From Methanofollis sp. W23 (GTDB taxonomy: Archaea; Halobacteriota; Methanomicrobia; Methanomicrobiales; Methanofollaceae), in the NCBI RefSeq assembly GCF_017875325.1, contig NZ_JAGGMN010000001.1:248001-312000 (forward strand): a stretch of 64,000 nucleotides of DNA. Direction: 5' to 3'. This document shows, one piece after another, positions 1 through 9,001 of the stretch. How positions within the stretch are numbered: position 1 is the stretch's first letter; each line of letters opens with the position of its first letter. The position numbers and the translations under genes are program-made. The notes beneath the pieces are model-generated. The model was not told where the DNA came from. It made no database searches and saw only the letters and a program-made list of their open reading frames with translations.

Positions 1-1206
1 CAGTGACAAGAGGGTGGGGAACGGCATTTGAAGTCGCGCTCACGCTGGGGGAGGTGAGGGGTGTGCCGCCCTCCGAACTCGCGCGCAAAGATGGGCGGAG
101 GATGGCAATCTGCTCTTCATGGTCATTGATTGAGTCTTCCCGGCCCCATCGTCGTTCTGGGGGTCCGGGGGCGCGGCGCCCCCGACGAGAGTGTGGGGAT
201 CCCCCCGGGGTGTCCTGCTCCGAAGGGGGAACAAGGACCCTCCCCCCTACGAGCCGCCTTCCTCGTCGCATGTGTCTGGGGCGGTACGCCCCTCGGGCGG
301 CGGAGAGCGTTTTGAATTTCTAAGAGAGTTGTGGGATATGCTCCATGATACTGATCCTGGCGGCCCTCTCCTCTGGTTTGCATGGGCGTTTGAACTTGCC
401 ATATCATGTTGAAGCCGATAGAATCGTTAAATCAAAGATGGCCGAGGGGTGGCATGATGCTCGACTTTGGTCCGCTCCTCGAACAAAATGGATGTGGGTC
501 AGGAATCGATCCAGTTCTGATATGATATTTTCATCCTGTATGTGTGGGCCCAGGGGTCGTGCTCAATTCTACAAAATCATGATCTTCCCATCCGGGGGCG
601 TGGTTCCCCGGGTGCGGATGATTGGGGCGGTGCGATGGTCGAGGATTTCTATGGGTCGGGTCTGTCTTTGTGGGGGTCCTCTGACTCGCGTGCTTCCCTC
701 TCGATCACACCCGGGATCGCATCCGGTCCTCCTACTACATGATATGGCCAGGGACTATTGGCCCCCGGCAAGAAGATGCGAGAAGGTGATGAAGGCCCCC
801 TCTGATCTATTCATCGGCGATGTTGGCATGCATTTTTGCCTTGGCTATGTGGCAGGTGCCGGGCCTTCTGGTGTCTGGCCGGGCAACTGATCTCTGAAAT
901 ATTCTCATATGGGGGGGTAAGGATCCAATCGATTTCCTGCGAGTATATCAGCACGAAGATGGCTTCATTGTCGGAGCTATAATGTACAGATCCTCTATGG
1001 TGGCAAAAAGGGATTTTATGTGGGTTTATGGAGGTCATTTATATGGGGCCTGCCCCGCACCTGTGCGGTGCTCTTCTGGACAGGTGTTCTTTGTTATCCT
1101 CCTGCATGGGATCTTGTCGTGTGTGGGTTCTGATCCTGTGCCGGGACACTGTCGCAGAATGTATATTCTGCGACAAAATTAAATACGGTCGAAACAGACA
1201 AAATAA
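1..1206. other. Gene-free stretch with degenerate repeats
   Basis: No convincing gene is visible. Overlapping open frames exist on both strands, but they are low-complexity Arg/Pro/Gly-rich translations typical of GC-rich non-coding DNA. Two pieces match repeats elsewhere in the window. About 344-421 is the reverse complement of 40547-40622, and 525-575 is a copy of the repeat also present at 55296-55345. A GC-rich hairpin near 150-200 resembles the core of the TGTAGAAA element. Confidence 0.7.
1150..1175. promoter_or_regulatory. 26-bp perfect inverted repeat upstream of the recombinase gene (operator or dif-like site)
   Basis: Two 11-bp arms, TGTCGCAGAAT and ATTCTGCGACA, are exact reverse complements separated by GTAT. 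Read with a 6-bp centre, this gives 11-6-11 geometry with 10 of 11 arm bases matching, which is the general layout of Xer/dif sites. It lies 34 bp before the ATG and abuts an AT-rich TATA-like box at about 1178-1186. It could be an autoregulatory operator or a recombination site; the sequence alone does not decide. Confidence 0.6.
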
Positions 1207-1209
1207 TTG

Positions 1210-2136
1210 ATGGAGGAGGCTTCTTTTTCTGAGTGGCTGGAAAGGTTCGAAAACTACCTTCGAATGCGAAATTACTCGCCGAGAACTGTCAGAAGTTATG
1301 CAGAGACAGTCCGGCGCTTCGCCCACTATGTCTGGGCATACCGGCATGCTCCTGTGGGCGATATGCCACAGTTCGACGAACATGATCTCCCGCTTGAGGT
1401 TCTTGAGGCCGACGTTGAGGTGCCCACCTCGGTGGTGACCGATTATTTCACCTGGCTCGCAGGGCGGCATGCCTATAAACCTCGCACGCTCCACCGCATG
1501 ATCTCATCGCTCTCGTCATTTTATTCATATCTTTATGCGCAGGGTGCGGTCAGGGCCGACCCCATGCCCGCGGTGGAACGCCCGCGGATCAAGAACCAGG
1601 AACTGAAATACCTGAAACACAACCAGGTGATGCGCCTCCTCAGGTCGATCGACGACGAACGGGATCGTCTGATCGTGCGGTTGATCTACGCCACCGGCGT
1701 TCGCGTCTCAGAACTCTGCACCATCGACATCGGCGACATCGACTTTGACGAGGGGACCATCAGGGTGCGGGGCAAGGGCGACAAGATCAGAACGGTCTTC
1801 GTGGACGACGAGACGCTTGCAGAGGTCGAGGACTATATCGGAAACGCGATCATAGGACCACTCTTCGAGGGGCAACAGGGCAAGGGCATCTCCCCGCGGA
1901 CGGTCCAGCGGATCTTCCAGAAGTACGCCCCTGAAGGGATCACGCCGCATAAAATACGACATTCCTACGCCTCTGAACTCTACCGACGCTCGCACAACCT
2001 CCGTGTCGTCCAGGAAAATCTTGGCCACTCCTCCATCAAGACGACCGAGATCTATCTACACACTGACATCGACGAACGCAGGCGGGTCTATAAGGAATAT
2101 TTCCCGCTCTCCAATGGTGGCGACCGCCGACGGTAG
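1210..2136 (+). CDS. xerA: Tyrosine recombinase, XerA-like
   Basis: This is a 308-residue site-specific tyrosine recombinase. An N-terminal SAM-like core-binding domain (about 5-105) is followed by the catalytic domain. Visible catalytic residues are Arg165 (in ATGVRVSEL), a Lys in the GKGDKIR beta-hairpin, His247 and Arg250 (HKIRH), His273 (LGH) and the nucleophile Tyr282 (EIYLH), so the full set is intact. The length fits XerA, which resolves chromosome dimers at dif. A TTG sits just before the chosen ATG. A TATA-like box about 25-30 bp upstream suggests a leaderless transcript. No other integrase-module genes are adjacent, which favours a housekeeping Xer over a provirus integrase, but the palindrome upstream leaves this open. 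Confidence 0.85.
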   Translation: MEEASFSEWLERFENYLRMRNYSPRTVRSYAETVRRFAHYVWAYRHAPVGDMPQFDEHDLPLEVLEADVEVPTSVVTDYFTWLAGRHAYKPRTLHRMISSLSSFYSYLYAQGAVRADPMPAVERPRIKNQELKYLKHNQVMRLLRSIDDERDRLIVRLIYATGVRVSELCTIDIGDIDFDEGTIRVRGKGDKIRTVFVDDETLAEVEDYIGNAIIGPLFEGQQGKGISPRTVQRIFQKYAPEGITPHKIRHSYASELYRRSHNLRVVQENLGHSSIKTTEIYLHTDIDERRRVYKEYFPLSNGGDRRR

Positions 2137-2559
2137 GGGGTGCGAGCGCCAGCGAGCTTGAGATAATTTCCAATTTTCGAACGGCACGCCTCCCGCCAGA
2201 GAGATTCATCAAGGGGATTTCTCCAGCAGTCGACGAAAATGGCTCTGTAGAATGAGCATGGGGCGAGAACACGCCTCAAGTACACGGGATGAATATTTTT
2301 CGTTGCTGGATATTCTTTTTTAAGACTGGAGAATTGGTGAGGATCGTTCCTGCCGTCTCGCGCCCTGTTGGGTGCTGTATAAATCTTGCTCTGGATACGG
2401 TGTCGCTCAGGTATCGCAAGGCCCCTCTCGCCTCTCGTGGCGTTATACGCATACAATTGAATTGGAATTTTTGGGCTTTGCAGATCTTCTCTCTGCGTTT
2501 TGACGGCCCGGGACTGGCCCTCTGCCCCCAATAAACCATATGATGCTATACTGATGCTC
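2137..2559. other. Gene-free stretch with repeat copy
   Basis: No gene is supported here. Positions about 2240-2350 are a diverged reverse-orientation copy of the modular repeat seen at 40321-40500. They share the GGGATGAAnATTTTTCGT block followed by the GAGAATnGGTGnGGATCGT block. The remainder up to the ATPase stop shows nothing I can name. Confidence 0.6.
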
Positions 2560-5004
2560 TCATCGATTGAAGACGATCCCCGTATGTTCGAGCAGGCTGT
2601 ACGCACGGAGTTTGATAAAGTCAAGGAGGAAAAAACCGGCGAGGGCGTAGACCCAGACGACGGCGGCAAGACCCCACCCCATTGGCGGCATGAGAATCCC
2701 GTAGACCGTGATGAGCGTCGCGACCGCCTGGGTGACGACGACCGCCAGGAAGAGCGGTGCGGCCGGTGGCACTGACCAGAACGGTCCCCGCGTCCGTGCG
2801 GCGAAGACGGCGAGGTGTCCGGCGACCGAGAGTTTCAGATAGACAAATGACCTGAGGACCTCGGGGTCGAGCATCAGCACCTCCTTCCCAAGGTAAAGAA
2901 GACCAAATGACTCGAAGACACCATATATCCCGAGGATGGTCGAGATACCAAGAAGCGTCCTCATGTCCCACCTGACTGGGCCCGAGGGCACGACGACACG
3001 ATCGAAGGCGATCGTCATGATGGCGAAGTCGTTCAAGAGGGCGAGAAGGACGATCATCAAGGCGGTTACCGGATAGAAGTTGAAGGCGATGATCGATGCC
3101 GTGATGAAGAAGACCACCCTGATCGTCTCGGCGATCCGGTAGATGGCATAGTGTGACATCCTCTGAAACGTCTTTCTGCTCTCGGTGACGGCGTCGATGA
3201 TGACCGAGATCCCGGGTAGGGTCAGGACGATATCGGCCGCGGACTTCGCCGCGTCGGTGGCGCCGGCGACCGCGATCCCGGCGTCGGCTTTTTTCAGGGC
3301 GGGAGCGTCGTTCACCCCGTCTCCTGTCATCCCGACAATATGCCCGCCCTCCTGGAGGGCGGCGACGATCTCGTACTTGTGCTCAGGGTATACCCCGGCG
3401 AAACCGTCAGAGTCTTCGATCATCTGGCCGCGTTCTTTTTCCTTGACCTCTGTGAGGGTGGATGCCCCGGCGATCCTGGTCCCGAGGTTTAACTTCGCGG
3501 CGATCTCCCGGGCGATGGCGATGTGATCGCCGGTGAGGAGTTTGATCTGCAGCCCCATCGCCTTCGCCTCCTTGATCGTCTCTGCTGAGTCGTCCCGCGG
3601 CGGGTCGTAGAGGGCGATCAGTCCGGCATAGCGCCACTCCCCTGTAGCATCGGCCCGCGCCACCCCAAGAGTCCGGTAGCCCCGCCCGGCAAAGGCGGCG
3701 ACAGGGCCCTCCACATCGACGCCCCCGCCGCCGACGAGTGCGAGAATCGCCTGGGGCGCACCCTTTGCCGCCATAAATTGGGTTCCGTCCTCCGCTTCCA
3801 GCGTTGCCATCGCGCGCTTGTCGACTGGATTAAATGGGATGTACTCTGTCACCCTGACAGCCGCGGCATCTCTCTTGCCGCCTGTGTCTCGAAACCGTGC
3901 GATCACCGCATTGTCTATGGGGTCGTTGTCCTCCTCCCGTGAGGCAAGACGGGCGAGGAGGAGAACCTCGTCCTCTGAAAATTCCTCAAGACCCACCACC
4001 TCCGCGACGGTCAGTTCGTTCCTGGTGAGAGTCCCGGTCTTGTCGACACAGAGGATGTCGACGCCTGCCATCTCCTCGATGGAGACAAGCCTGCTCACGA
4101 TCGCCTCGCGCCTGGCGAGTGCCATGGCACCGACTGCAAGGGTGGTCGTCAGGACGGCAGGGAGGGCCGCGGGGATCGCCGCCACCGTCAGCACAAGGGC
4201 GAACTGAAGGGTCTCTGCAGGACTCTCGTGGCGGAAGAGGGCGACGATCAGGATCACGGCGGCCAGGGCAACGGCCAGGGCGATGAGGTAGTCCCCGATC
4301 TTGATCACCGCCTTCTGGAAGTGGCTCGGGGGCACCTCCTCGCCGACAAGACCGGTCGTCCGCCCGAAGAAACTCTTCAGCCCGGTGGCAAAAACCAATC
4401 CTTCAGTCTCCCCCTGTCTGATCACGGTCCCTGCATAGGCGACTTCGCCGCGCTTTTTTGTGACCGGCAGCGACTCGCCGGTCAGTGCCGATTCATCAAC
4501 GACAAGATATCCCTGCCCGGCGATCTTTGCATCTGCCGGGACGATGTCGCCGAGCCTGAGCCGTATCATATCGCCGGGAACGAGTTCGCGGGCAGGCACG
4601 TTCATCCAGTCGCTGTCCCTGAGCACCCGCGCCTTGAGGGCAAGTTTCTGCTTGAGAAGCCTGATGGCGTTGTCGGCCCTGCCCTCCTGCCAGAACCCGA
4701 TCCCTGCATTGACGAGGAGAAGGACCAGGATGACCAGGAGATCATCCAGACGACCCAGCAATGCAGAGAGGACGATGGCGGCCTCGATCATCCATGGGAT
4801 CGGGCCCCAGAAGTAGGCGAGGAAACGGCGGAGAGGGCCGACCTCATGCTCGGGGATCTCGTTGTAGCCGGTGCGTTCGAGGCGCCGCGCTGCCTCCTCT
4901 GTTGTGAGGCCCTCAGGCCTGGTCGACAACCGCCTCTGGAGTTCCTCCACCGACGCTGATCGGGCCTCGTCGTCTGCAATATCGGCGACGTTCCCCCTGC
5001 CCAT
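2560..5004 (-). CDS. P3A-type cation-transporting ATPase (plasma-membrane H+-ATPase family)
   Basis: This is an 814-residue P-type ATPase of the proton-pump (P3A) subgroup. It has an N-terminal cation-ATPase domain with the RTGYNE motif, the actuator loop with TGES, the phosphorylation motif DKTGTLT with Asp321, and the hinge GDGVNDAP. Hydrophobic segments fall where the M1-M10 helices are expected. There is no heavy-metal-binding domain or CPC motif, which argues against P1B, and the spacing is that of fungal/archaeal H+-ATPases. The likely role is ATP-driven cation (probably H+) export across the cell membrane. The start ATG has a GAGGGGGG stretch upstream. A TATA-like element at 5019-5038 lies between this gene and the divergent DJ-1 gene. 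Ion specificity cannot be read from sequence. Confidence 0.9.
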   Translation of the reverse strand: MGRGNVADIADDEARSASVEELQRRLSTRPEGLTTEEAARRLERTGYNEIPEHEVGPLRRFLAYFWGPIPWMIEAAIVLSALLGRLDDLLVILVLLLVNAGIGFWQEGRADNAIRLLKQKLALKARVLRDSDWMNVPARELVPGDMIRLRLGDIVPADAKIAGQGYLVVDESALTGESLPVTKKRGEVAYAGTVIRQGETEGLVFATGLKSFFGRTTGLVGEEVPPSHFQKAVIKIGDYLIALAVALAAVILIVALFRHESPAETLQFALVLTVAAIPAALPAVLTTTLAVGAMALARREAIVSRLVSIEEMAGVDILCVDKTGTLTRNELTVAEVVGLEEFSEDEVLLLARLASREEDNDPIDNAVIARFRDTGGKRDAAAVRVTEYIPFNPVDKRAMATLEAEDGTQFMAAKGAPQAILALVGGGGVDVEGPVAAFAGRGYRTLGVARADATGEWRYAGLIALYDPPRDDSAETIKEAKAMGLQIKLLTGDHIAIAREIAAKLNLGTRIAGASTLTEVKEKERGQMIEDSDGFAGVYPEHKYEIVAALQEGGHIVGMTGDGVNDAPALKKADAGIAVAGATDAAKSAADIVLTLPGISVIIDAVTESRKTFQRMSHYAIYRIAETIRVVFFITASIIAFNFYPVTALMIVLLALLNDFAIMTIAFDRVVVPSGPVRWDMRTLLGISTILGIYGVFESFGLLYLGKEVLMLDPEVLRSFVYLKLSVAGHLAVFAARTRGPFWSVPPAAPLFLAVVVTQAVATLITVYGILMPPMGWGLAAVVWVYALAGFFLLDFIKLRAYSLLEHTGIVFNR

Positions 5005-5018
5005 GTCCCCCCCTCAAC

Positions 5019-5038
5019 GATGTGTTATATATCACCTC
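5019..5038. promoter_or_regulatory. Shared AT-rich promoter region between ATPase and DJ-1 genes
   Basis: The nearly symmetric sequence TGTTATATATCAC sits 15-30 bp before the ATPase start on the minus strand and about 55-70 bp before the DJ-1 start on the plus strand. It can serve as a TATA box in both directions. No experimental start site is known. Confidence 0.5.
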
Positions 5039-5090
5039 TCCCATCCTCGTCTGCACGGCACGGCGCCGCCATGTCGGGCAGGAGATCATC

Positions 5091-5621
5091 ATGAGTCGTA
5101 TTGCAGTCCTGATCGGGGAGCGGTTTGAGGACTCCGAGTATACCGAACCGGTGAAGGCCTTCCGTGCCGCGGGCCACGAGGTCGTCCACCTCGGGCTGAA
5201 GAAGGGGAGCGCGGTCACCGGAAAAAGAGAAGGGACGAAGGTGCGGATCGAGCGGGCGGTCGCGGACGCCGACCCTGGCGACTACGACGCCCTCCTCATC
5301 CCGGGAGGATATTCTCCGGACCACCTGCGGGCCTACGACGGCCCGGTCGAGTTTGTCCGCGCCTTCATGGAGAGTGAGAAACCGGTCTTTGCCATCTGCC
5401 ACGGACCCCAACTCCTCATCACGGCTCAGGTGATCGAGGGGCGTCGGGTGACCGGGTGGCGCTCGATCGTGCAGGACCTCAAGAACGCAGGCGCAGAGTT
5501 TGTCGACGCCGAGGTGGTGGTGGACGAGAACCTTGTCACCAGCAGGCGGCCCTCAGACCTCCCGGCCTTCATCGAAGAGTCGCTGAAAATAGTCGGGGTG
5601 ATGATCACACAATCTGCCTGA
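5091..5621 (+). CDS. DJ-1/PfpI family protein
   Basis: This 176-residue single-domain protein belongs to the class I glutamine-amidotransferase-like fold. The nucleophile elbow is visible as AICHGPQ, with the Cys after Ile, and an acidic residue lies in the early SEYTEP segment, as in PfpI/YhbO/DJ-1 proteins. Family members act as intracellular peptidases, glyoxalase III or deglycases and in stress protection; which applies here cannot be decided. The ATG at 5091 has an AGGAGA Shine-Dalgarno sequence 6 nt upstream, so I prefer it to an upstream in-frame start at 5022. It is divergent from the cation ATPase and shares its promoter region. Confidence 0.88.
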   Translation: MSRIAVLIGERFEDSEYTEPVKAFRAAGHEVVHLGLKKGSAVTGKREGTKVRIERAVADADPGDYDALLIPGGYSPDHLRAYDGPVEFVRAFMESEKPVFAICHGPQLLITAQVIEGRRVTGWRSIVQDLKNAGAEFVDAEVVVDENLVTSRRPSDLPAFIEESLKIVGVMITQSA

Positions 5622-5642
5622 CTGTCAGGGCCTCTGCGGTGA

Positions 5643-6476
5643 TCAATACCGGTCCGCAGGCGAGTGCTCCCAGAGTTCCAGGCGCCGCGCCTCCAGGAGC
5701 CTTGGGGGTATCCCCATGTACGCGGCGGCCGAGATCCCGCCGGCGTCTTCGGCCCATTGCCGCCCCTCGACACTTCTCAGAGGGTGGTGGTCGATGACGA
5801 GCGTGCGTGCGGTGCTCGCGATGCGGGCGGCATGGGCGCGGGCGCGGTCGGCCTCCTCCCAGGTGAGCGAGGGGAGGTACAGGGGCGGGCCCGAGGTGAA
5901 GACGACGGTCGGCCGCCATGTGAGGATCTTCGCGACCGCTTCAGGAGAGAGGAGCTGGGTGTCGGAGGCGTGGACAAAACATTCGTTCCCCTCCTGCACC
6001 GCGACGATCATCACCGGGCCGCTCCCTCCGCCATGGGGAAAGGGTCCGGCGCAGGCGATGACGCCGTCGTCCTCACCCTCGTCGGCCGGAAGAGCGCGAC
6101 CGAGGGCTTTTGCAAAAGCCCGCCGCCGTCCCCGCGACCGTCCTGACTGCCCGCTCTCGCCTGGCACCCAGACCCGGCACCTCTCTGGCGGAGTAAATGC
6201 GGCGAGAGGGATCTGAAAAGGGTCGGCGTCGGCGAGGGGCATGTGGTCGCCGTGGAAGTGGGTGACGACGACGTCGGTCGCCCGCGGGAGCCACCCGAGC
6301 ACCGCCGCCCTCACCCGTTCGGCCGCCTCGGCCTCAAGGGGGTGGGGCGGGAGGCCACCGCGTTTCGGGGCAAGAGCGACGCCTGGGTCGATGAGCACCG
6401 TCCGCTCGGCGGTCAGGACGACGGTCGCCATCGAACGGGCACCCAGGGACTCAGCGCCGAGGAAGAGGACTTGCAT
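5643..6476 (-). CDS. UPF0282 family metallo-beta-lactamase-fold hydrolase
   Basis: This is a 277-residue protein of the archaeal UPF0282 group. The N-terminus MQVLFLGAESLGARSMAT is the family hallmark. The metal-binding motif HFHGDHM follows, and later DTQLLSP and DHHPLR supply further expected ligands of the metallo-beta-lactamase fold. The substrate is unknown. The frame stays open upstream to 6599, but that extension would run through the tRNA-Gln gene and lacks similarity, so the Met at 6476 is chosen. The gene is convergent with the DJ-1 gene, with 21 nt between their ends. Confidence 0.82.
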   Translation of the reverse strand: MQVLFLGAESLGARSMATVVLTAERTVLIDPGVALAPKRGGLPPHPLEAEAAERVRAAVLGWLPRATDVVVTHFHGDHMPLADADPFQIPLAAFTPPERCRVWVPGESGQSGRSRGRRRAFAKALGRALPADEGEDDGVIACAGPFPHGGGSGPVMIVAVQEGNECFVHASDTQLLSPEAVAKILTWRPTVVFTSGPPLYLPSLTWEEADRARAHAARIASTARTLVIDHHPLRSVEGRQWAEDAGGISAAAYMGIPPRLLEARRLELWEHSPADRY

Positions 6477-6524
6477 CGAGGTGCACCTGCCAGGGGATGA
6501 ACGAGCATAAATAGGATTCAGTCC

Positions 6525-6532
6525 AATAAATA
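6525..6532 (+). promoter_or_regulatory. TATA box of tRNA-Gln
   Basis: The sequence AATAAATA lies about 46-53 bp upstream of the mature 5' end. This suits transcription starting some 20-25 nt before the tRNA. A similar CATAAATAG occurs at 6506-6513. Confidence 0.45.
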
Positions 6533-6577
6533 GAAGGCCTGCCATCTGGATAGCAGGAGCAGTGCGACCGGAAGCAG

Positions 6578-6650
6578 ACCCCCGTAGTGTAGTGGTCAAT
6601 CATGCAGGACTTTGGATCCGGCGACGGCGGTTCGAATCCGCCCGGGGGTA
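6578..6650 (+). tRNA. tRNA-Gln (anticodon UUG)
   Basis: The cloverleaf can be folded by eye. The acceptor stem ACCCCCG (6578-6584) pairs fully with CGGGGGT (6643-6649), and A is the discriminator. The T arm is GGCGG-TTCGAAT-CCGCC. The anticodon loop CTTTGGA gives TTG. The anticodon stem has one A/G mismatch. No intron is seen and CCA is not encoded. Archaea charge this tRNA through Glu-tRNA(Gln) amidation, normally by GatDE rather than the GatCAB encoded at 31-34 kb. Confidence 0.9.
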
Positions 6651-7014
6651 CTGGACTTTTTTTGGTGGGGATCTGAACAGGTGCGTTGTCGTCCGGTTCG
6701 GTTGTCGTTGTCCGAAGGATCTTTGAATTTCTGGAGTCTGGCGGCGGCGAAGATTATGAAATCAGGGATTCATAATGGGCCGGTATGAACTCTGGGGTTC
6801 ATGAGGTGGTCGAGCGGCCTCTGCTACTCGCAAGAATCCATGTTTTTTTCAACACCTCTCTGACCTCCTCCGGGGAGGAGAAGTTGGCCTATCCTGATAT
6901 CCTCGGAGAATCCTCGGTGGCCCGGAAGGTCTTGGCGACGACCAACTTTGTGAGCCATTTGATCCTCCCCACAAACCTTATCCCTCCAAGACGCAGGGGA
7001 GGACATCGGGGACG

Positions 7015-7324
7015 AGGGACCGCGGAGGACGAAGGCAGCCTCATCATGCCGCTCTCGATACCCCTCATCACCGGCCCGGGTGCGATCACGACGGCCATCA
7101 CCCTCGCCTACCAGGGCGATCAGATCGATCCCCTCATCGCCACGCTCATCGGCGTCGGGGTGGTGGCCGTCATCATCTTCGTCTCCATGGACTATCTCGG
7201 CGGGTTGATCTCGGAGGTGAGCGACCGGACGATGGAGTTGTTGTTGCGCCCGGGTGGTCTTGTTCTTGCCACGCTCGGGGTTCAGATTCTTCCTGGCGGG
7301 GTTATGAGGTATTTTGGGCTTTAA
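7015..7324 (+). pseudogene. MarC-family membrane protein remnant (C-terminal half)
   Basis: About 100 residues match the C-terminal half of MarC-type integral membrane proteins. They include the MPLSIPLITGPGAI signature and two further hydrophobic segments ending in LATLGVQILPGGVMRYFGL. Intact family members are about 200 residues with six helices. The upstream open frame (from 6785) has no membrane segments and reads like non-coding sequence, so the first three helices are missing. A Pro-Gly pair (LLRPGG) in the last helix region also suggests decay. I call it a truncated, probably non-functional gene. Confidence 0.65.
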
Positions 7325-7591
7325 ACCTGGGGGTGGGAATTTGGGATCTTTAAAATCGCTCTCTGGAATGCGACTGGTGTGTACTGACTGCGCACCACTG
7401 TCGCCCGCACCCCCACGACGGAGATGGGTGGGGGCGGCGAAGTTTTGTGTTTCTGCCTGTCACTCTGTTTTGACAAGAAAGGGCAAGGATCCCCTTACAC
7501 CCTGAACGATCCACTCAGAGCAACTGAGAAGAGAATAAAAAAGGAGTTTTAATTGATGAAAATGACAATAACCGTGCCTATGATCTAAATC
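7325..7591. other. Intergenic region with GC-rich repeat fragment
   Basis: No gene is seen. About 7400-7440 carries the GCACCCCCACGACGGAGAT-type fragment shared with the GC-hairpin module found at 49248-49300 and 55141-55225. The rest shows nothing I can name. Confidence 0.45.
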
Positions 7592-8803
7592 TTATGAACC
7601 TACATAGACATTATCAAGATACTCTACATTTGCAGTATCCTCCCAGACTTTACTCCCCTCATTTACAGGAAGGGGATCAAAGATGTACTGCCAATTTGCT
7701 CTCGGTGTGCTTGTAACAAGGTAGCCTACACATGCACGCATATGTCCAACAGAACCCCGTTTCGCTCCACTTGCGACAGGTCTATCATAATGGTATATTT
7801 CCTGCCAGACCTCAGAAAATGTGGGCGATCCATCAACCTCGGATCCCGTTCGGTCCAATCCATCAGGAGCACTACCACTGAAGTAATCAACCATCCTCCC
7901 AGGTGGTGTTCCTGATGTTGTGGTGCCCATCTCACCAGCAATATGATCCTGAGTGTGGGTCACTCCAAAATAGTCTGCTATCATCTGGCCTGTTGCAGGC
8001 GCGCAGTAGTATGTTTCTTCCTGTCCAAAGAGTGAGAAACCACTCAGTTCCTTGTATGCAGCGCCATCACTAGTGATATAAGCGCAAGAGGAGTTGTATT
8101 CATGGTTTTCTGCTATCATTGATTGAATAGCCTCGTGTTGTTCATCCCATTGTGCGACATACTCATCCACAACCTTGTCCGGGATGGTATCATAGAGCGA
8201 CTCAACGCACACCGCTCCATAACGGCCTTCTGCTTCAGGAGGCAGATCTTCTGGAACAAGAGTGAACGTATGGGCATCAACCACGACTCGCTCATATGAA
8301 TCGTTTGCTGGACCGGAGAGTTCAGCCATTGCTCCAATACGTGAGGGTGCATAATCTACAGGTTTTATCGACGTGATTGTATGATGTGGATACTTTTCTG
8401 CTGCAATTTTTTTTGCAACCTCCTGGGCCTGGTCAAAATCCCATGTATGGGGTTTGAGGTTGACTGAAGGTACTGGTGACCTGAGCACTTTGCTTGCAGA
8501 AACCTTGATCTCGCCGATCGGTGTTCTGTCTTGTTCTACCGCGAAGAGGTAGTAAAGTTTCAGGCCATTTGGATCATAGATCGTGATGGGGGTTTCATTG
8601 ATCGTGGCCTCTTTCCACGCCTCGCTATCAGAGAGCGGCCCCATGGGGACGAAATTGAGGAGAACACCATGTGCGTTTGTTCTGGCCTGATCCATCGATA
8701 CATAATTCTTTACTACATTCTCGACATCGACTGCGGTTACAGGGGCGGTAAAGCTCCATGCTACCAGCATGATGCTGATACAGACGAAGAGGGCTTTTTT
8801 CAT
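7592..8803 (-). CDS. Secreted C39-like (papain-fold) cysteine peptidase
   Basis: This 403-residue exported protein has a signal peptide at about 1-22 (KKALFVCISIMLVAWSFT). A roughly 220-residue N-terminal region of unknown fold follows, then a C-terminal C39-like peptidase domain. Candidate catalytic residues are Cys267 (ETYYCAPATGQ), His354 (VGHMRACVGY) and Asp in IFDPLPVNEG. Such domains usually cleave peptides or proteins outside the cell. The start at 8803 is set by an AGGAGG sequence 9 nt upstream and by the signal peptide. GC content is visibly lower than in the housekeeping genes. A membrane-anchored winged-helix regulator lies upstream in the same direction and may control it; this is inferred only from position. 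Confidence 0.78.
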   Translation of the reverse strand: MKKALFVCISIMLVAWSFTAPVTAVDVENVVKNYVSMDQARTNAHGVLLNFVPMGPLSDSEAWKEATINETPITIYDPNGLKLYYLFAVEQDRTPIGEIKVSASKVLRSPVPSVNLKPHTWDFDQAQEVAKKIAAEKYPHHTITSIKPVDYAPSRIGAMAELSGPANDSYERVVVDAHTFTLVPEDLPPEAEGRYGAVCVESLYDTIPDKVVDEYVAQWDEQHEAIQSMIAENHEYNSSCAYITSDGAAYKELSGFSLFGQEETYYCAPATGQMIADYFGVTHTQDHIAGEMGTTTSGTPPGRMVDYFSGSAPDGLDRTGSEVDGSPTFSEVWQEIYHYDRPVASGAKRGSVGHMRACVGYLVTSTPRANWQYIFDPLPVNEGSKVWEDTANVEYLDNVYVGS

Positions 8804-9001
8804 GAAACACATCCTCCTGCACACCTGAGAACAGTGAGCAGGCATTGGTGAGCACATCTAGAGTACTCAACAGGGCCTTTCAACCCGGTTTTAGAAAAGG
8901 GTATCAAATAGGTTCGATTTTGATCGAACAGTCTCAAAGGAGATATAAGAAATACACCGTTGGCTTCTATATCTTAAAATGAAATATCTTGCGATAATGG
9001 T

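Noticed and set aside
345-890. A 181-residue open frame in the repeat region
   Set aside because: No domain; it overlaps repeat copies and is Arg/Gly/Pro-rich and inconsistent, as expected of non-coding GC-rich DNA.
6785-7014. N-terminal part of the open frame leading into the MarC remnant
   Set aside because: No membrane segments and no family similarity; treated as non-coding.
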